64,000 nt of DNA from Streptomyces venezuelae ATCC 10712 (GTDB lineage Bacteria > Actinomycetota > Actinomycetes > Streptomycetales > Streptomycetaceae): the NCBI RefSeq assembly GCF_008639165.1, contig NZ_CP029197.1, positions 3,038,001 through 3,102,000 of the forward strand. The letters are read 5' to 3'. Of the stretch, positions 1-8,800 are shown piece by piece (the stretch's first letter is position 1; each line of letters starts with the position of its first letter). Both the position numbers and the translations under genes were made by a program. Under the pieces are notes generated by a model, which saw nothing but the letters and a program-made list of their open reading frames with translations, made no database searches and was not told the origin of the DNA.

Positions 1-87
1 GCCTGCCGCGGCGGCGCCGCGCAGGAGGCCGCGGCGGTCGGCCAGGGCGAGGTCGTCCGGGGCGTCGAGGAGGGTCTCGTCGAGCAT
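1..87 (-). CDS. SIS-domain phosphosugar isomerase, N-terminal fragment
   Basis: Only the first 29 codons lie in the window; the gene runs off the left edge. The peptide starts MLDETLLDAPDDLALADRRG and then LLRGAAAAG. This matches what I remember of the N-terminus of the SIS-domain protein (phosphoglucose/phosphomannose isomerase-like) that follows manB and a Trm112-like gene in Streptomyces. The identification rests on this short peptide and on gene order, since the catalytic SIS fold is outside the window. The ATG at 87 is the only start seen. The gene is separated from its usual operon partner at 1355-1534 by 1.27 kb of repeat-rich DNA, so it probably has its own promoter in 88-246. Confidence 0.6.
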   Translation of the reverse strand, partial: MLDETLLDAPDDLALADRRGLLRGAAAAG

Positions 88-177
88 GTGCGGTGCCTCC
101 GGTCGCGTCGTCGTCACGCCGGCCCCTGCGGGGCGCTTGGCGCGGGCCTGGTGGTGTTGCCTCGCGTTTCCCTGGCG

Positions 178-247
178 GGTGCGGGGCCTGGTCGGTGCGG
201 GGCCTGCTGGGTGCGGGGCCTGCTGGGTGCGGGGCCTGCTGGGTGCG
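178..247. repeat. 16-bp tandem repeat, four copies plus a partial
   Basis: Copies of ggtgcggggcctgctg start at 178 (last three bases differ), 194, 210 and 226, followed by six bases of a fifth copy. The array lies just upstream of the SIS gene start at 87 (minus strand), between that gene and the hairpin at 247-265. Confidence 0.9.
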
Positions 248-265
248 CCCGGCCTTCGGCCGGGC
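247..265. terminator. GC-rich hairpin, terminator-like
   Basis: A perfect 8-bp stem gcccggcc / ggccgggc closes a ttc loop. It has no U-tract to speak of. It sits between the Trm112-like gene (upstream on the minus strand) and the SIS gene and could end transcription coming from manB. Short GC hairpins are common by chance at this composition, so confidence is moderate. Confidence 0.4.
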
Positions 266-420
266 TTGTCGGTTCCCACCCGCACCACCCGTACAACTGG
301 GAGGGCAGAGGTGCCGGTCTTCCCGTACGGGGTGCTCGCCGTCGGCGGCTGACCCCGAACCGCCGGGCTGCCGGCGCCGTGGCGGCCACCGTCCGAGGGA
401 CAGGCCGGCCTGCGCCGGAT

Positions 421-1305
421 ACCGCCTGGCGGGCGGGCCGGTGGCCCTGGGCCGGGCACCGGCTGACAAGCGAGGCCCGTGACCTGAGCCGCGTACCGCC
501 TGGCGGGCGGGCCCGTGACCCTGGGGCGGACACCGTCTGACAGGCGAGGCCAGTGGTCTGGACCGTGGCACCGCCTGGCGGGCGGGCCATTGACCCTGGG
601 CCGGGCACCGGCTGACAAGCGAGGCCCGTGACCTGAGCCACGTACCGCCTGGCGGGCGGAGCCGTGACCCTGTGGGGCGGACACCGTCTGACGGGCGAGG
701 CCGCCGACCTGGGCCGTGGCACGTACCGCCTGGCGGGCGGAGCCGGTGGCCTGGTCTGGTACCGCCTGACCGACAGGCCGGTGACCGTGGCGGGTACCGC
801 CTGGCGGGCGGGCCGGTGCCCCTGGGCCGGATACCGCCTGGCGGGCGAGCCGGTGAACCTGGGCCAGGTACCGCGCCTGACGGGCGGAGTCGGTGGCCTG
901 GGCCGGATATCGCCTGGCAGACGGGCCCGGTGTCCTCGGCCGGACACCGCCTGGCGGGCGGGCCGGTGGCCTGGGGCCTGGCATGTCCCGCCTGACGGGC
1001 GGGCCAGCGGCCTGGGCCCGTACCGCGTCGGACGGGCGGGGCCGGTGGCCTGGGTCGGGCACCGTCTGAAAGGCCGAGCCGATGGCCAGATACCGCCTGA
1101 CGGGCCGAGCCCGTCGCCTGGGCCCGGCACCTTCTGACTGGCGGAGCCGGTCGCCTGGGTCGGGGCGGGTACCGCCTGACATCGGAGCCCGTCGCCTGCG
1201 CCAAGCACCGCCCGACGGGCCGAGCCAGTCCGTCTGACAGGCCGGCCCCGTCGCCTGAGCCGGGCACCGGTTGACAGGCCGAGATCGTCGCCGGGCAGCG
1301 GCTGG
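421..1305. repeat. Degenerate ~37-bp minisatellite array (~24 units)
   Basis: About 24 head-to-tail units of roughly 37 bp. Each begins near accgcctggcgggcgg (or the variant accgtctgac) and continues with a GGCC-GTG-CCTGGGCC-rich half. Unit starts include 421, 458, 570, 607, 725, 796, 833, 947, 1092 and 1171. At the left end the units form a higher-order repeat: accggctgacaagcgaggcc occurs at 458 and again at 607, 149 bp apart (four units). Copies diverge more towards 1300. Unit length is not a multiple of three, so the sequence cycles through reading frames and is not a protein repeat. It fills the whole gap between the Trm112-like gene and the SIS gene. Confidence 0.9.
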
Positions 1306-1354
1306 CGCGCCCAGTCAGCGGTCGGGGGACGGGTCACCGTCTGGGGCCCGGGGG

Positions 1355-1534
1355 TTACGGGCGGCGGGCCTCGTCGGTCAGGAGGACCGGGATGTCGTCG
1401 CGGACCGGGTAGGCGAGGCCGCAGTCGGGGCTGGTGCAGATGAGTTCGGGGGTCTCGGCCGTCGTGCGGTCGTTCAGCGGAGCGTGGCACGCGGGGCAGG
1501 CCAGGATCTCCAGGAGGCCGGCTTCGAGCGGCAT
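1355..1534 (-). CDS. Trm112-like zinc-ribbon protein
   Basis: A 59-residue protein starting [20 protein letters not shown]. It has the paired zinc ligands of the Trm112/YcaR family: CPAC near residues 13-16 and two further cysteines at 33 and 38 ([13 protein letters not shown]), followed by the typical IPVLL stretch. Family members are small partners or activators of larger enzymes, and the specific partner here is unknown. The ATG at 1534 gives the family's usual length. The gene follows manB on the same strand with 93 bases between them, and in Streptomyces this trio (manB, Trm112-like, SIS gene) is normally compact. Here the third member is displaced by the repeat array at 421-1305. Confidence 0.85.
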   Translation of the reverse strand: MPLEAGLLEILACPACHAPLNDRTTAETPELICTSPDCGLAYPVRDDIPVLLTDEARRP

Positions 1535-1627
1535 GGGGTGTCCCTTCGAACATGCGGTTTCGGGCCAGGTCAGCCTACCGCCGGGGGGCGGGGGGTGCCC
1601 CGCTCCCCGGCGGCGGGCCGGGGACGG

Positions 1628-2992
1628 TCAGTCCGTCGAGCGGACCAGGGCGAGGACCTCGTCGCGGACCTTGGCCATGGTCGCCGCGTCGCGGGCCTCG
1701 ACGTTGAGGCGGAGCAGCGGCTCCGTGTTGGAGGCGCGGAGGTTGAACCACCAGTCCTCGGCCGACACCGTCAGGCCGTCGAGCTCGTCGAGGGTGACGT
1801 CCGCGCCCTCGTACGCCGCGCGCACCTTGGCCGCGCTGGCCGTCTGGTCCGCGACGGTGGAGTTGATCTCGCCGGAGGAGGCGTAGCGGTCGTACGCCGC
1901 GACCAGGCCGGACAGGGCCCCGTCCTGGCCGCCGAGGGCGGCGAGGACGTGCAGGGCGGCCAGCATGCCCGTATCGGCGTTCCAGAAGTCCTTGAAGTAG
2001 TAGTGCGCCGAGTGCTCGCCGCCGAAGATCGCGCCGGTCTTCGCCATCTCCTCCTTGATGAAGGAGTGGCCCACCCGGGTGCGGACCGGCTCTCCGCCCT
2101 GCTCGCGGACGACCTCCGGCACCGACCAGGAGGTGATCAGGTTGTGGATGATCGTTCCGCCGGGGTGCTTGGCGAGTTCGCGCGCGGCGACCAGGGCGGT
2201 GATCGCGGACGGGGAGACGGGCTCGCCGCGCTCGTCGACGACGAAGCAGCGGTCGGCGTCGCCGTCGAAGGCGAGGCCGAGGTCGGCGCCCTCGGCGCGG
2301 ACGCGGGCCTGGAGGTCGACGATGTTCTTGGGGTCGAGCGGGTTCGCCTCGTGGTTGGGGAAGGTGCCGTCCAGCTCGAAGTACATGGGAACGAGGTCGA
2401 GCGGCAGGCCCTCGAAGACCGTGGGGACCGTGTGGCCGCCCATGCCGTTGCCCGCGTCGACGACGACCTTCAGCGGGCGGATCGCGGTGAGGTCCACGAG
2501 GGCCTTCAGGTGGCCGGCGTAGTCGGTGAGGGTGTCCCGGTGGGTGACCGTGCCCGGGGTCGCCGCGGCCTCGGGGGCGCCCTCCTCCGACCAGCGCTCC
2601 GCGAGCTCGCGGATCTCCGACAGGCCGGTGTCCTGGCCGACCGGGGCGGCGCCGGCGCGGCACATCTTGATGCCGTTGTACTGGGCCGGGTTGTGCGAGG
2701 CGGTGAACATGGCGCCGGGCAGCCCGAGGCTGCCGGACGCGAAGTACAGCTGATCGGTGGAGCAGAGCCCGATCAGGGTGACGTCGGCTCCGAGGCGGGC
2801 CGCGCCGCGCGCGAACGCGTCGGCCAGACCGGGCGACGAGGGGCGCATGTCGTGGCCGATGACGATCGCGTCGGCGTCCGTCACCCGTACGAAGGCGGCA
2901 CCGAAGAGCTCGGCGAGCGTCTCGTCCCACTGGTCGGGTACCACTCCGCGGACGTCGTACGCCTTCACGATCTGCGACAGATCGGCAGTCAC
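1628..2992 (-). CDS. manB: Phosphomannomutase/phosphoglucomutase
   Basis: A 454-residue alpha-D-phosphohexomutase, interconverting mannose-6-P and mannose-1-P (possibly also glucose phosphates) in the cytoplasm. All four signature loops are visible: the phosphoserine loop TASHNP (Ser99), the Mg-binding DGDADR (Asp243/245/247), the sugar-specificity loop GEHSAHYY (325-332) and a C-terminal phosphate-binding loop RASNTEP. The GTG at 2992 is preferred over the in-frame ATG at 3019 because an AGGAGGG ribosome-binding site lies 7-8 bases before it, inside the longer frame. Together with the ManC-like gene at 14962 and a manA expected beyond the left edge, it supplies GDP-mannose for glycans and glycolipids. 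Whether mannose or glucose is preferred cannot be read from the sequence. Confidence 0.93.
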   Translation of the reverse strand: MTADLSQIVKAYDVRGVVPDQWDETLAELFGAAFVRVTDADAIVIGHDMRPSSPGLADAFARGAARLGADVTLIGLCSTDQLYFASGSLGLPGAMFTASHNPAQYNGIKMCRAGAAPVGQDTGLSEIRELAERWSEEGAPEAAATPGTVTHRDTLTDYAGHLKALVDLTAIRPLKVVVDAGNGMGGHTVPTVFEGLPLDLVPMYFELDGTFPNHEANPLDPKNIVDLQARVRAEGADLGLAFDGDADRCFVVDERGEPVSPSAITALVAARELAKHPGGTIIHNLITSWSVPEVVREQGGEPVRTRVGHSFIKEEMAKTGAIFGGEHSAHYYFKDFWNADTGMLAALHVLAALGGQDGALSGLVAAYDRYASSGEINSTVADQTASAAKVRAAYEGADVTLDELDGLTVSAEDWWFNLRASNTEPLLRLNVEARDAATMAKVRDEVLALVRSTD

Positions 2993-3095
2993 GGATCCAC
3001 CCTCCTGAGTTCTCGGCACGCGAGTGCGGCGCGTGTACGGAACGCCAAAACTACCCGGAGCGGTGAGGGGGTACGCGGACGGTGGCCGGTTGCGG

Positions 3096-3479
3096 TCAGT
3101 TGTCGGGCGAACGGAGGACCCTCAGGTGGCCCCGGCGGCCGACCTCCATCGGGTCGCCGCCACGGCCGCCGCCGCCCTTGCCGCCGGCTTCGGCGGCGCG
3201 TTCCTGGGGGCGGGCCGCCTCCCGTACCGCGTTGGCCAGGGCTTCGAGGTCGTCGCCGCTGGGGCGGGTCGGGGCGGAGGCGTCGGTGAGCCGCACCACC
3301 TCCCAGCCGCGCGGGGCGGTGAGGCGCTCGCTGTGCTCGGCGCACAGGTCGTAGCAGTGGGGCTCGGCGTAGGTGGCGAGCGGGCCGAGGACCGCAGTCG
3401 AGTCGGCATAGACGTACGTCAGTGTCGCGACGGCAGGGCGGCCGCACGCAGTGCGCGAACAGCGACGTACAGGGCTCAC
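3096..3479 (-). CDS. DUF3499 family protein
   Basis: A 127-residue protein starting MSPVRRCSRTACGRPAVATL from a GTG. It contains a small Cys-rich putative zinc-binding head (CSRTACG, then CYDLCAEHSERL near residues 42-53), a central WEVVRL segment, and a Gly/Arg-rich low-complexity C-terminal third. This is the actinobacterial DUF3499 family, of unknown function; the cysteine spacing suggests a metal-binding rubredoxin-like knuckle. It lies upstream of manB on the same strand (103-base gap) and divergent from the zincin gene. A TACCGT box (3488-3493) ends 8 bases before the GTG, so the mRNA may be leaderless. Confidence 0.85.
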   Translation of the reverse strand: MSPVRRCSRTACGRPAVATLTYVYADSTAVLGPLATYAEPHCYDLCAEHSERLTAPRGWEVVRLTDASAPTRPSGDDLEALANAVREAARPQERAAEAGGKGGGGRGGDPMEVGRRGHLRVLRSPDN

Positions 3480-3487
3480 GACGTTGG

Positions 3488-3493
3488 ACGGTA
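3488..3493 (-). promoter_or_regulatory. -10 box for DUF3499 gene, leaderless
   Basis: TACCGT on the minus strand ends 8 bases before the GTG at 3479. That spacing places the transcription start at or next to the start codon. No clear -35 is visible. Confidence 0.45.
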
Positions 3494-3814
3494 CCGCACT
3501 CTTGAGCGGGCCGCGACGACTCTCCCTCAGGTCACTCCACCGTGTCGCGCTGTGACCTCCGCCACCACCCGTTTCGTGGTGGCTGCCCTGACCTGCGCGG
3601 GAGGGGGCGCACGGGGGTGGGGGCAGGAGTCGATCCGGACAGTCGGGGGTAGAGATCCGGTCAACCGCGGCCAGATGGCCGATCGTGACGGGCTGTCGAA
3701 TCGGGCGGACGGTTGGCCGGAATGTTCAGTTTTCGACATGGGGTCGGGTGGTGGTCCCGGGGCGGCGGGGAACGTGGCGAGGATGCGCCACGGTGCGCGG
3801 AGACCGATGAGGGT
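3494..3814. other. Divergent intergenic region
   Basis: About 320 bases between the divergent DUF3499 and zincin genes, somewhat less GC-rich near 3715-3745. Apart from the two start-proximal -10 boxes at its edges I see no RNA gene, repeat or conserved coding frame. Frames crossing it lack a Shine-Dalgarno sequence and run into the neighbouring genes. Confidence 0.5.
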
Positions 3815-3820
3815 TACGCT
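3815..3820 (+). promoter_or_regulatory. -10 box for zincin-fold gene, leaderless
   Basis: TACGCT ends 6 bases before a GTG at 3827 and 9 before the ATG at 3830. This geometry suits a leaderless transcript beginning on the GTG. Confidence 0.45.
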
Positions 3821-3829
3821 GCGTCAGTG

Positions 3830-4285
3830 ATGGACAGTCCTGTGCCGCCGAGCCCCCCGCACCGCTCCACGGAGCCTCCGGCGGAGCCTCGGGTCCGCCG
3901 CCGCGACCGGCACGGCCGCGGGATGCGGGGACCGGTCGCTCCGCCGCAGGTGCCGCTCTCCACGAGCCGGGCCGACACCTTCCGCGACCTCGTCCTCGAC
4001 TCGGTGGAGCGGCTCGAGCGGCGCTGGCCGCAGCTCGCCGATGTCGAGTTCCTCGTGATGGAGGTGCCGCCCGCGGTGTCGGGCGAGACCGTGCCGCTGG
4101 GCGGGTCGGTGCCCGCCGAGAAGAACGAGCCCGCGCGCGTGGTCGTCTACCGGCGGCCGGTCGAGATCCGGTCCAAGAACCGCGACGAGCGGGCGCTGCT
4201 CGTCCACGAGGTGGTCGTCGAGCAGGTCGCCGAGCTCCTCGGCCTCTCCCCCGAGTCGGTCGATCCCCGGTACGGGCAGGACTAG
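3830..4285 (+). CDS. Metallopeptidase-family (DUF1025-like zincin) protein
   Basis: A 151-residue protein with a basic, Pro/Arg-rich N-terminus (1-45) and a compact C-terminal domain (50-151) of the small actinobacterial 'metallopeptidase family' fold. The expected zinc helix reads HEVVVEQVAELLG (His126, Glu127). The second histidine of HExxH is replaced by valine, so catalytic zinc binding as in classical zincins is doubtful. A GTG immediately before the ATG (3827) is an equally plausible start and suits a leaderless mRNA from the -10 box at 3815. It is convergent with the DUF5719 gene with only 29 bases between stops. Function is unknown; the family name is inherited, not demonstrated here. 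Confidence 0.8.
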   Translation: MDSPVPPSPPHRSTEPPAEPRVRRRDRHGRGMRGPVAPPQVPLSTSRADTFRDLVLDSVERLERRWPQLADVEFLVMEVPPAVSGETVPLGGSVPAEKNEPARVVVYRRPVEIRSKNRDERALLVHEVVVEQVAELLGLSPESVDPRYGQD

Positions 4286-4314
4286 GCGCCAGGCGGACCA
4301 GAGCCGGGCAGGGC

Positions 4315-5850
4315 CTAGTCCAGGACCCCGAGGTCCTGGTGGGCCGACGGGACCTCCACCGTGCCGTGGTCGTCCACGAAGGTCTGGACGGTGAACATCG
4401 GGGTGCCGTCCTGCGGCAGCGCGAGCGTGCGGGCCGCGTGCACCGGGCCGCCGGAGACCTTTTCGACGGTCAGCGCGTAGGAACCCTTGACGCCTCCGGG
4501 GACCAGGTCGGTCAGGCTCGTCGTGGTGCCCGCCTTGAGGGAGACCGTCCTGGTCACCGGCGTACCGCCCTCGGAACCCGCCGACGCGGTGACCTTGACC
4601 TGGGCGGCGGCGCCCGGCGCGGTCAGCGAGAGCGTCGAGGCCTTGGCCCGGTTGTCGGCGACCGTCGCCCGGGCGGAGATCGCCGCCGTCGCCGGCACGA
4701 ACGCGACCTCGGTGTTCTCACCCTTGCCGCGGACGACCCGGAGGGCCGCCACGAACGGGGTGGGCTTCTTCGGGTCGCTCGGGGTGAGCAGCAGGGAGGC
4801 CGCCTGCCCGCGGGTCAGGTCGGGCAGGTCGAGGGCGGCCGTCATCCCGGACTTCACGTGCAGGGTCCCGGCGCCCGCCGGGACGATCGTGCCCGTCTGG
4901 GTGGCCAGCTGGACCTTCAGGTCGGCGTCGTCGTCGCCGGGGACGAAGGCCACCAGGCGTACGGAGGTGGCGTCGGCCGGGATGCCGGGGAGTACGGCGG
5001 TGGTCGCCGGGTCCGCGGCGGCGGCGAGCCAGTCGCTGCCGAGCTTCTCGTCGGCGGAGCCGACGGCGGCGCCGACCCGGCCGCTGCGGGTGGTGACGTG
5101 GACGGTGACGGACTGCTGGGGGGCCGCGGCCGTGAGGGTGGAGAGCAGGACCGGGACCGTGGCGTGGGCGGGGACCGGGATGCCGTCGGTGAACTGGGAC
5201 TTGAGGACGCCCTCGGGGCCGTACAGCTCGATGTCGGCGACGGCGGCGGTGTCGTCCGGGTTGGTGAGGTGGACGTAGTCCTGGCGCTCCTTGGCGGTGG
5301 AGGCCGCCGGGAACCAGAAGTCGGTGTCGGCGGCGCCGCAGCTGAGGCCGAGGAGGCCGCGCGCGCCGCCCGCGGGGACGACGGTGGTCTGCTGGACGGT
5401 CCAGCCGGGGGCGAGGGTGCCGGTGGCGGCGCCGGTGAGGGCGGGGGCGCCGGGGCCGTCCGCTTCGGAGGTGACGGGCTTGCCGGGGGCGGTGACGGGG
5501 GCCGGGATCTTGGGGGTCTTGGCCTTGCCGCCCTGGGCGGTGCCGCCGGACGCGGTGGTGCTCGCGGCGGCGGTCAGCTGGGCGGTGGGCTGCCCGGCCT
5601 TGCCGGGGCTGCCCTGACCGGTCGCCGTGCCCGTGCCCGTGCCCGGCGGGGTGTACGAGGTGTAGCGGGTCTCGGCCACCTCGGAGGTGCTGGGCGCCGG
5701 GCAGGCCAGGCCCGTCCGCTCGACGGGCAGCCGCGAGGCGGCCTTGGCCTCGGGGGCGGGGGCCCCGTCGGGGGCGGTGAGCGAGGCGAAGCCGGTGACG
5801 GCGGCGAGCGTCGTCGCGACCGCGATCAGGGAGAGGGTCGTGCGCTTCAC
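4315..5850 (-). CDS. DUF5719 family secreted/membrane-anchored protein
   Basis: A 511-residue protein that begins at a GTG overlapping the upstream glycosyltransferase stop by four bases (GTGA), so the pair is translationally coupled. The N-terminus MKRTTLSLIAVATTLAAVTG is a signal peptide or signal anchor. Residues about 60-130 are a Ser/Thr/Gly/Pro-rich linker, and the rest (about 150-511) is rich in beta-strand-type sequence, as expected for the extracytoplasmic DUF5719 domain. I recall that this family sits directly downstream of a giant GT2 membrane protein in many actinobacteria. The inferred role is therefore as an extracellular partner of that enzyme in building a surface glycan; the biochemical function is unknown. 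Confidence 0.85.
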   Translation of the reverse strand: MKRTTLSLIAVATTLAAVTGFASLTAPDGAPAPEAKAASRLPVERTGLACPAPSTSEVAETRYTSYTPPGTGTGTATGQGSPGKAGQPTAQLTAAASTTASGGTAQGGKAKTPKIPAPVTAPGKPVTSEADGPGAPALTGAATGTLAPGWTVQQTTVVPAGGARGLLGLSCGAADTDFWFPAASTAKERQDYVHLTNPDDTAAVADIELYGPEGVLKSQFTDGIPVPAHATVPVLLSTLTAAAPQQSVTVHVTTRSGRVGAAVGSADEKLGSDWLAAAADPATTAVLPGIPADATSVRLVAFVPGDDDADLKVQLATQTGTIVPAGAGTLHVKSGMTAALDLPDLTRGQAASLLLTPSDPKKPTPFVAALRVVRGKGENTEVAFVPATAAISARATVADNRAKASTLSLTAPGAAAQVKVTASAGSEGGTPVTRTVSLKAGTTTSLTDLVPGGVKGSYALTVEKVSGGPVHAARTLALPQDGTPMFTVQTFVDDHGTVEVPSAHQDLGVLD

Positions 5851-8800
5851 TGGTTGCTCCCGTCGGGACGCTGCTCGGTCTCGTGGCCCTGGGGGTATCC
5901 GTAGCCGTAGGTGTACGGGTCGTACTGCTGCGGGTCGTACGGCTGCTGCTGCGGGTCGTACGGCCGGCCCTGGAACTGGTCCTGGTCCTGGGCCTGGCCC
6001 TGGTCGTACTGCTGCTGGTCGTAACCCTGTTCGCCGTAGGGCTGCTGCTGGTCGTACTGCTGCGGCTGCTGTTCGTAGCCCTGCTGGGGGTACGCGTAGG
6101 GCTGCTGCTGGTACGGGTCGGAGCCGAACTCCTGGTAGTAGCCCTGCTCCTGGTACCCCTGGGCCTGCGGCTGCTCCTGGGCCTGGGCGTAGGCCGGGTC
6201 GTACCCGCCGTCTCCCCATCCCTGGGGGTCCTGGGCACCGTGGGCGTCGTGGGTCTGCTGGGTCTGCTGCTCGGGGATCGCGGCGGCTTCCGGTGCCTGG
6301 TCGGACCCGGTCCCGGCGGCCTCGGCGGCCGCGGCCTCCGCCTCGGCGGCGGCGCGCAGCCGGCGGGCCCGGCGGCCGTCGCCCTCGGTCGCCTGGGCGG
6401 GGATCGCGAGCTCCTCCTCGGGGAGGTCGTCGTCGATCTCGCGTCGGCGGCCGGGAAGGGCGAGCACCAGGAGGACCACGGCGAGGCCGACCTGGGCCCA
6501 GATCCACAGGGTGTGGGTGAACGGCTGGTCGTACGTGAGGTCGAGACGGCCGCCCTGGGCGGGGAGCTCGAAGCCCTGGGCCCAGCCGTCGACGGTGGTC
6601 CGGGTCAGTTCCTTGCCGTCGAGGGTGGCGGTCCAGCCCTCGTCGGCGCGGTCGGCGAGGCGCAGGACGCGGCCCGTGGGGCCGGCCGGGACGTCGGTGT
6701 GCGCCTCGACGGGGCCGGCGGCGACGGCGACCGGGCCGGTGGGCTTGCCGGCCGTGCCCGTCGCCGGCTTCCCGGCCGTCTGCGGGGCGGGCGGGACGAT
6801 CATGACGCGGGCGATCTCGCGGTCCACCCGCCACAGCGCGCCGCCGTCGAGCTGGCTGAGGCGGCTGAGCCCGGGGGTGGAGTCGAGGACGCGGCTCATC
6901 TGGCGCGGCGCCCCGTCCCGTACCAGGACGTAGCGGATCGCGTAGCCGCTGAGCTGCTCGGTCTGGTCGGCGCCGGAGCCGGCGACCAGGTGGGCGACGA
7001 CGGCGTCGAGACGGGCGTCGCCCTCGGCGCCCGCGGTGAGTTCGGCGTCGCCGAGACGGGCACCGGAGCCGCGGACCAGGGTGTAGGCGACCTCGGCGGG
7101 CGAGGTGCCGCCGAGGACGAGGGTGCGGGGCTGGTCGCGGGTGCCGGACTCCTCGGCGACGAACGCCGGGACCTGGACCGGGTCACGGCGGGTCAGCGGG
7201 CCGTCGGCGCCGCCGATCATCCAGCCGACGGCGGCGACGGCCGGGCCGAGGGCGCAGGCGAGGGCGACGAGGGCGGCGACCGGCTGGCGCCAGCCGAAGC
7301 CGTGGGCGGCGACGCGGGTGCGGCCACCCTCGGCGCCGATCATGCCGGCGGCGATGAGGGCGGCGCCGTAGACGAGGGTGGCGGGTCCGGCCCAGCCGGT
7401 GCCGCCCGCGCCGTTGGTCAGGACGGCGAAGAGGAGGCCGGCGAGGGCGGCGGCCCAGGCGGCGCGGACCGCGAGCTGCCGCTCCTCGCGGAGCAGCCCG
7501 GAGAGGCCGGCGAGGACGAGGCCCAGGAGGAGGAGGCCGCCGGTGGTGCCGGGGCCGCCGGGGCTGGTGCCGAGCAGGTCGAGGGCGCCGGCCGTGCCCG
7601 TGCGGATGTCGAGGCCCGCCTCGCGCAGGAACGCGGCCGGGTCGGTGAGCAGGGTCAGCGACCAGGGGGCGAGGACGAGCAGCGGGGTGCCGACGGCGGC
7701 CAGGAAGCGCAGCCCGTACGCGGTGATGTCGGAGCGGCGTACGACGAGGACGCCGATGCCGAGGAGGACGGCGAGCGGCCACACGACCGGGGTGAAGGCG
7801 GTCGTGAAGGTGAGCAGGAAGGTGTACGCCCAGGTGGCGCGCCAGCTGCCCCGCTCCGGCCGGTTGAAGCCGTGGGCGGCGACGGCGGCGCGGGCCGTCA
7901 GCGGGAGCAGGATCGCGAGGACCGCGGTGCCGAGCCGGCCGGTGGCGAGGGCCCCGGTGGCGGCGGGCAGGAAGGCGTACGCGATGGCGCCCCAGGCGCG
8001 CAGCAGCCGGGACTCGACGATGCCGCGGGCGGCGAAGTACGCGGTGAATCCGGCGAGCGGGACCGAGCAGACGAGCAGCAGGGTCAGCGCGGTGGAGGTG
8101 GAGCCGAGGAACAGCGCGGAGAGCGCGGCCAGTACGGCGAGGTAGGGCGGGGCGGTCTGGGTGCCGCCGGTGCCGAGCGGGTGCCAGCCGTCGGCGTACC
8201 GCGACCAGAGTTCGGAGACGGTGTCGGGGGCGGGCAGCAGGGCGCCGCCGGCCAGCGAGCCGCCGGCGAAGAGGTTGCGGCAGGCGACCAGGGAGATGAG
8301 GAGGAGCAGGGCGAAGAGGACCGGGCCCGGCTTGCGGGCGATCTTCTTGAGCCGGGCGAACTGCTCGATCTCCAGGTAGTCGGCGTCGTCGCCGCCGGGT
8401 CCTGACTCGACGACGCCGTGGCGGGAGCCGGCGTCGGCGTCGGAGCCGCCGAAGTTGGCGGTGAACTGTTCGACGGCGGCGCGGATCGTGGCGCCGGGCG
8501 GCGGGAACAGCGGGCGGAGCTCGCTCGCGGGAACGGCGGCGTTCTTGCGCCGCTTGCGGCCGGCCAGGATCTTCTCGGGGCGCAGCAGGGTGGCGAGCAG
8601 GCCCATGACCTCGTCGACGGCCTGCCCGGGGACCTTGCCGACGAGGTAGGCGAGGGTGCGGAGCAGGGTGCTGACGACGAGCCGGGCGAGGACGTACGGG
8701 AGGGCGGCGCCACGGGTGTTGACGAGGAGGGTGTAGACGGCGCCGGCCTTGTCGACGCGGTGCGGGTTGGCGGCGGTGCGCCCGGCGCAGTCGACGGTGC

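Noticed and set aside
421..1305. CRISPR array
   Set aside because: Units abut one another with no unique spacers of constant length, copies are degenerate throughout, and no cas genes are present.
114..1553. 479-codon open frame on the minus strand covering the minisatellite
   Set aside because: The repeat period (37 bp) shifts frame every unit, the frame overlaps the Trm112-like gene in another frame, and composition (Arg/Pro/Ala) is that of spurious GC-rich frames.
5883..8405. 840-codon open frame opposite the giant glycosyltransferase gene
   Set aside because: The opposite strand encodes a protein with clear GT2 motifs and helices; the antisense frame is Gly/Glu/Arg/Val-rich without motifs, a common artefact of GC-rich third positions.
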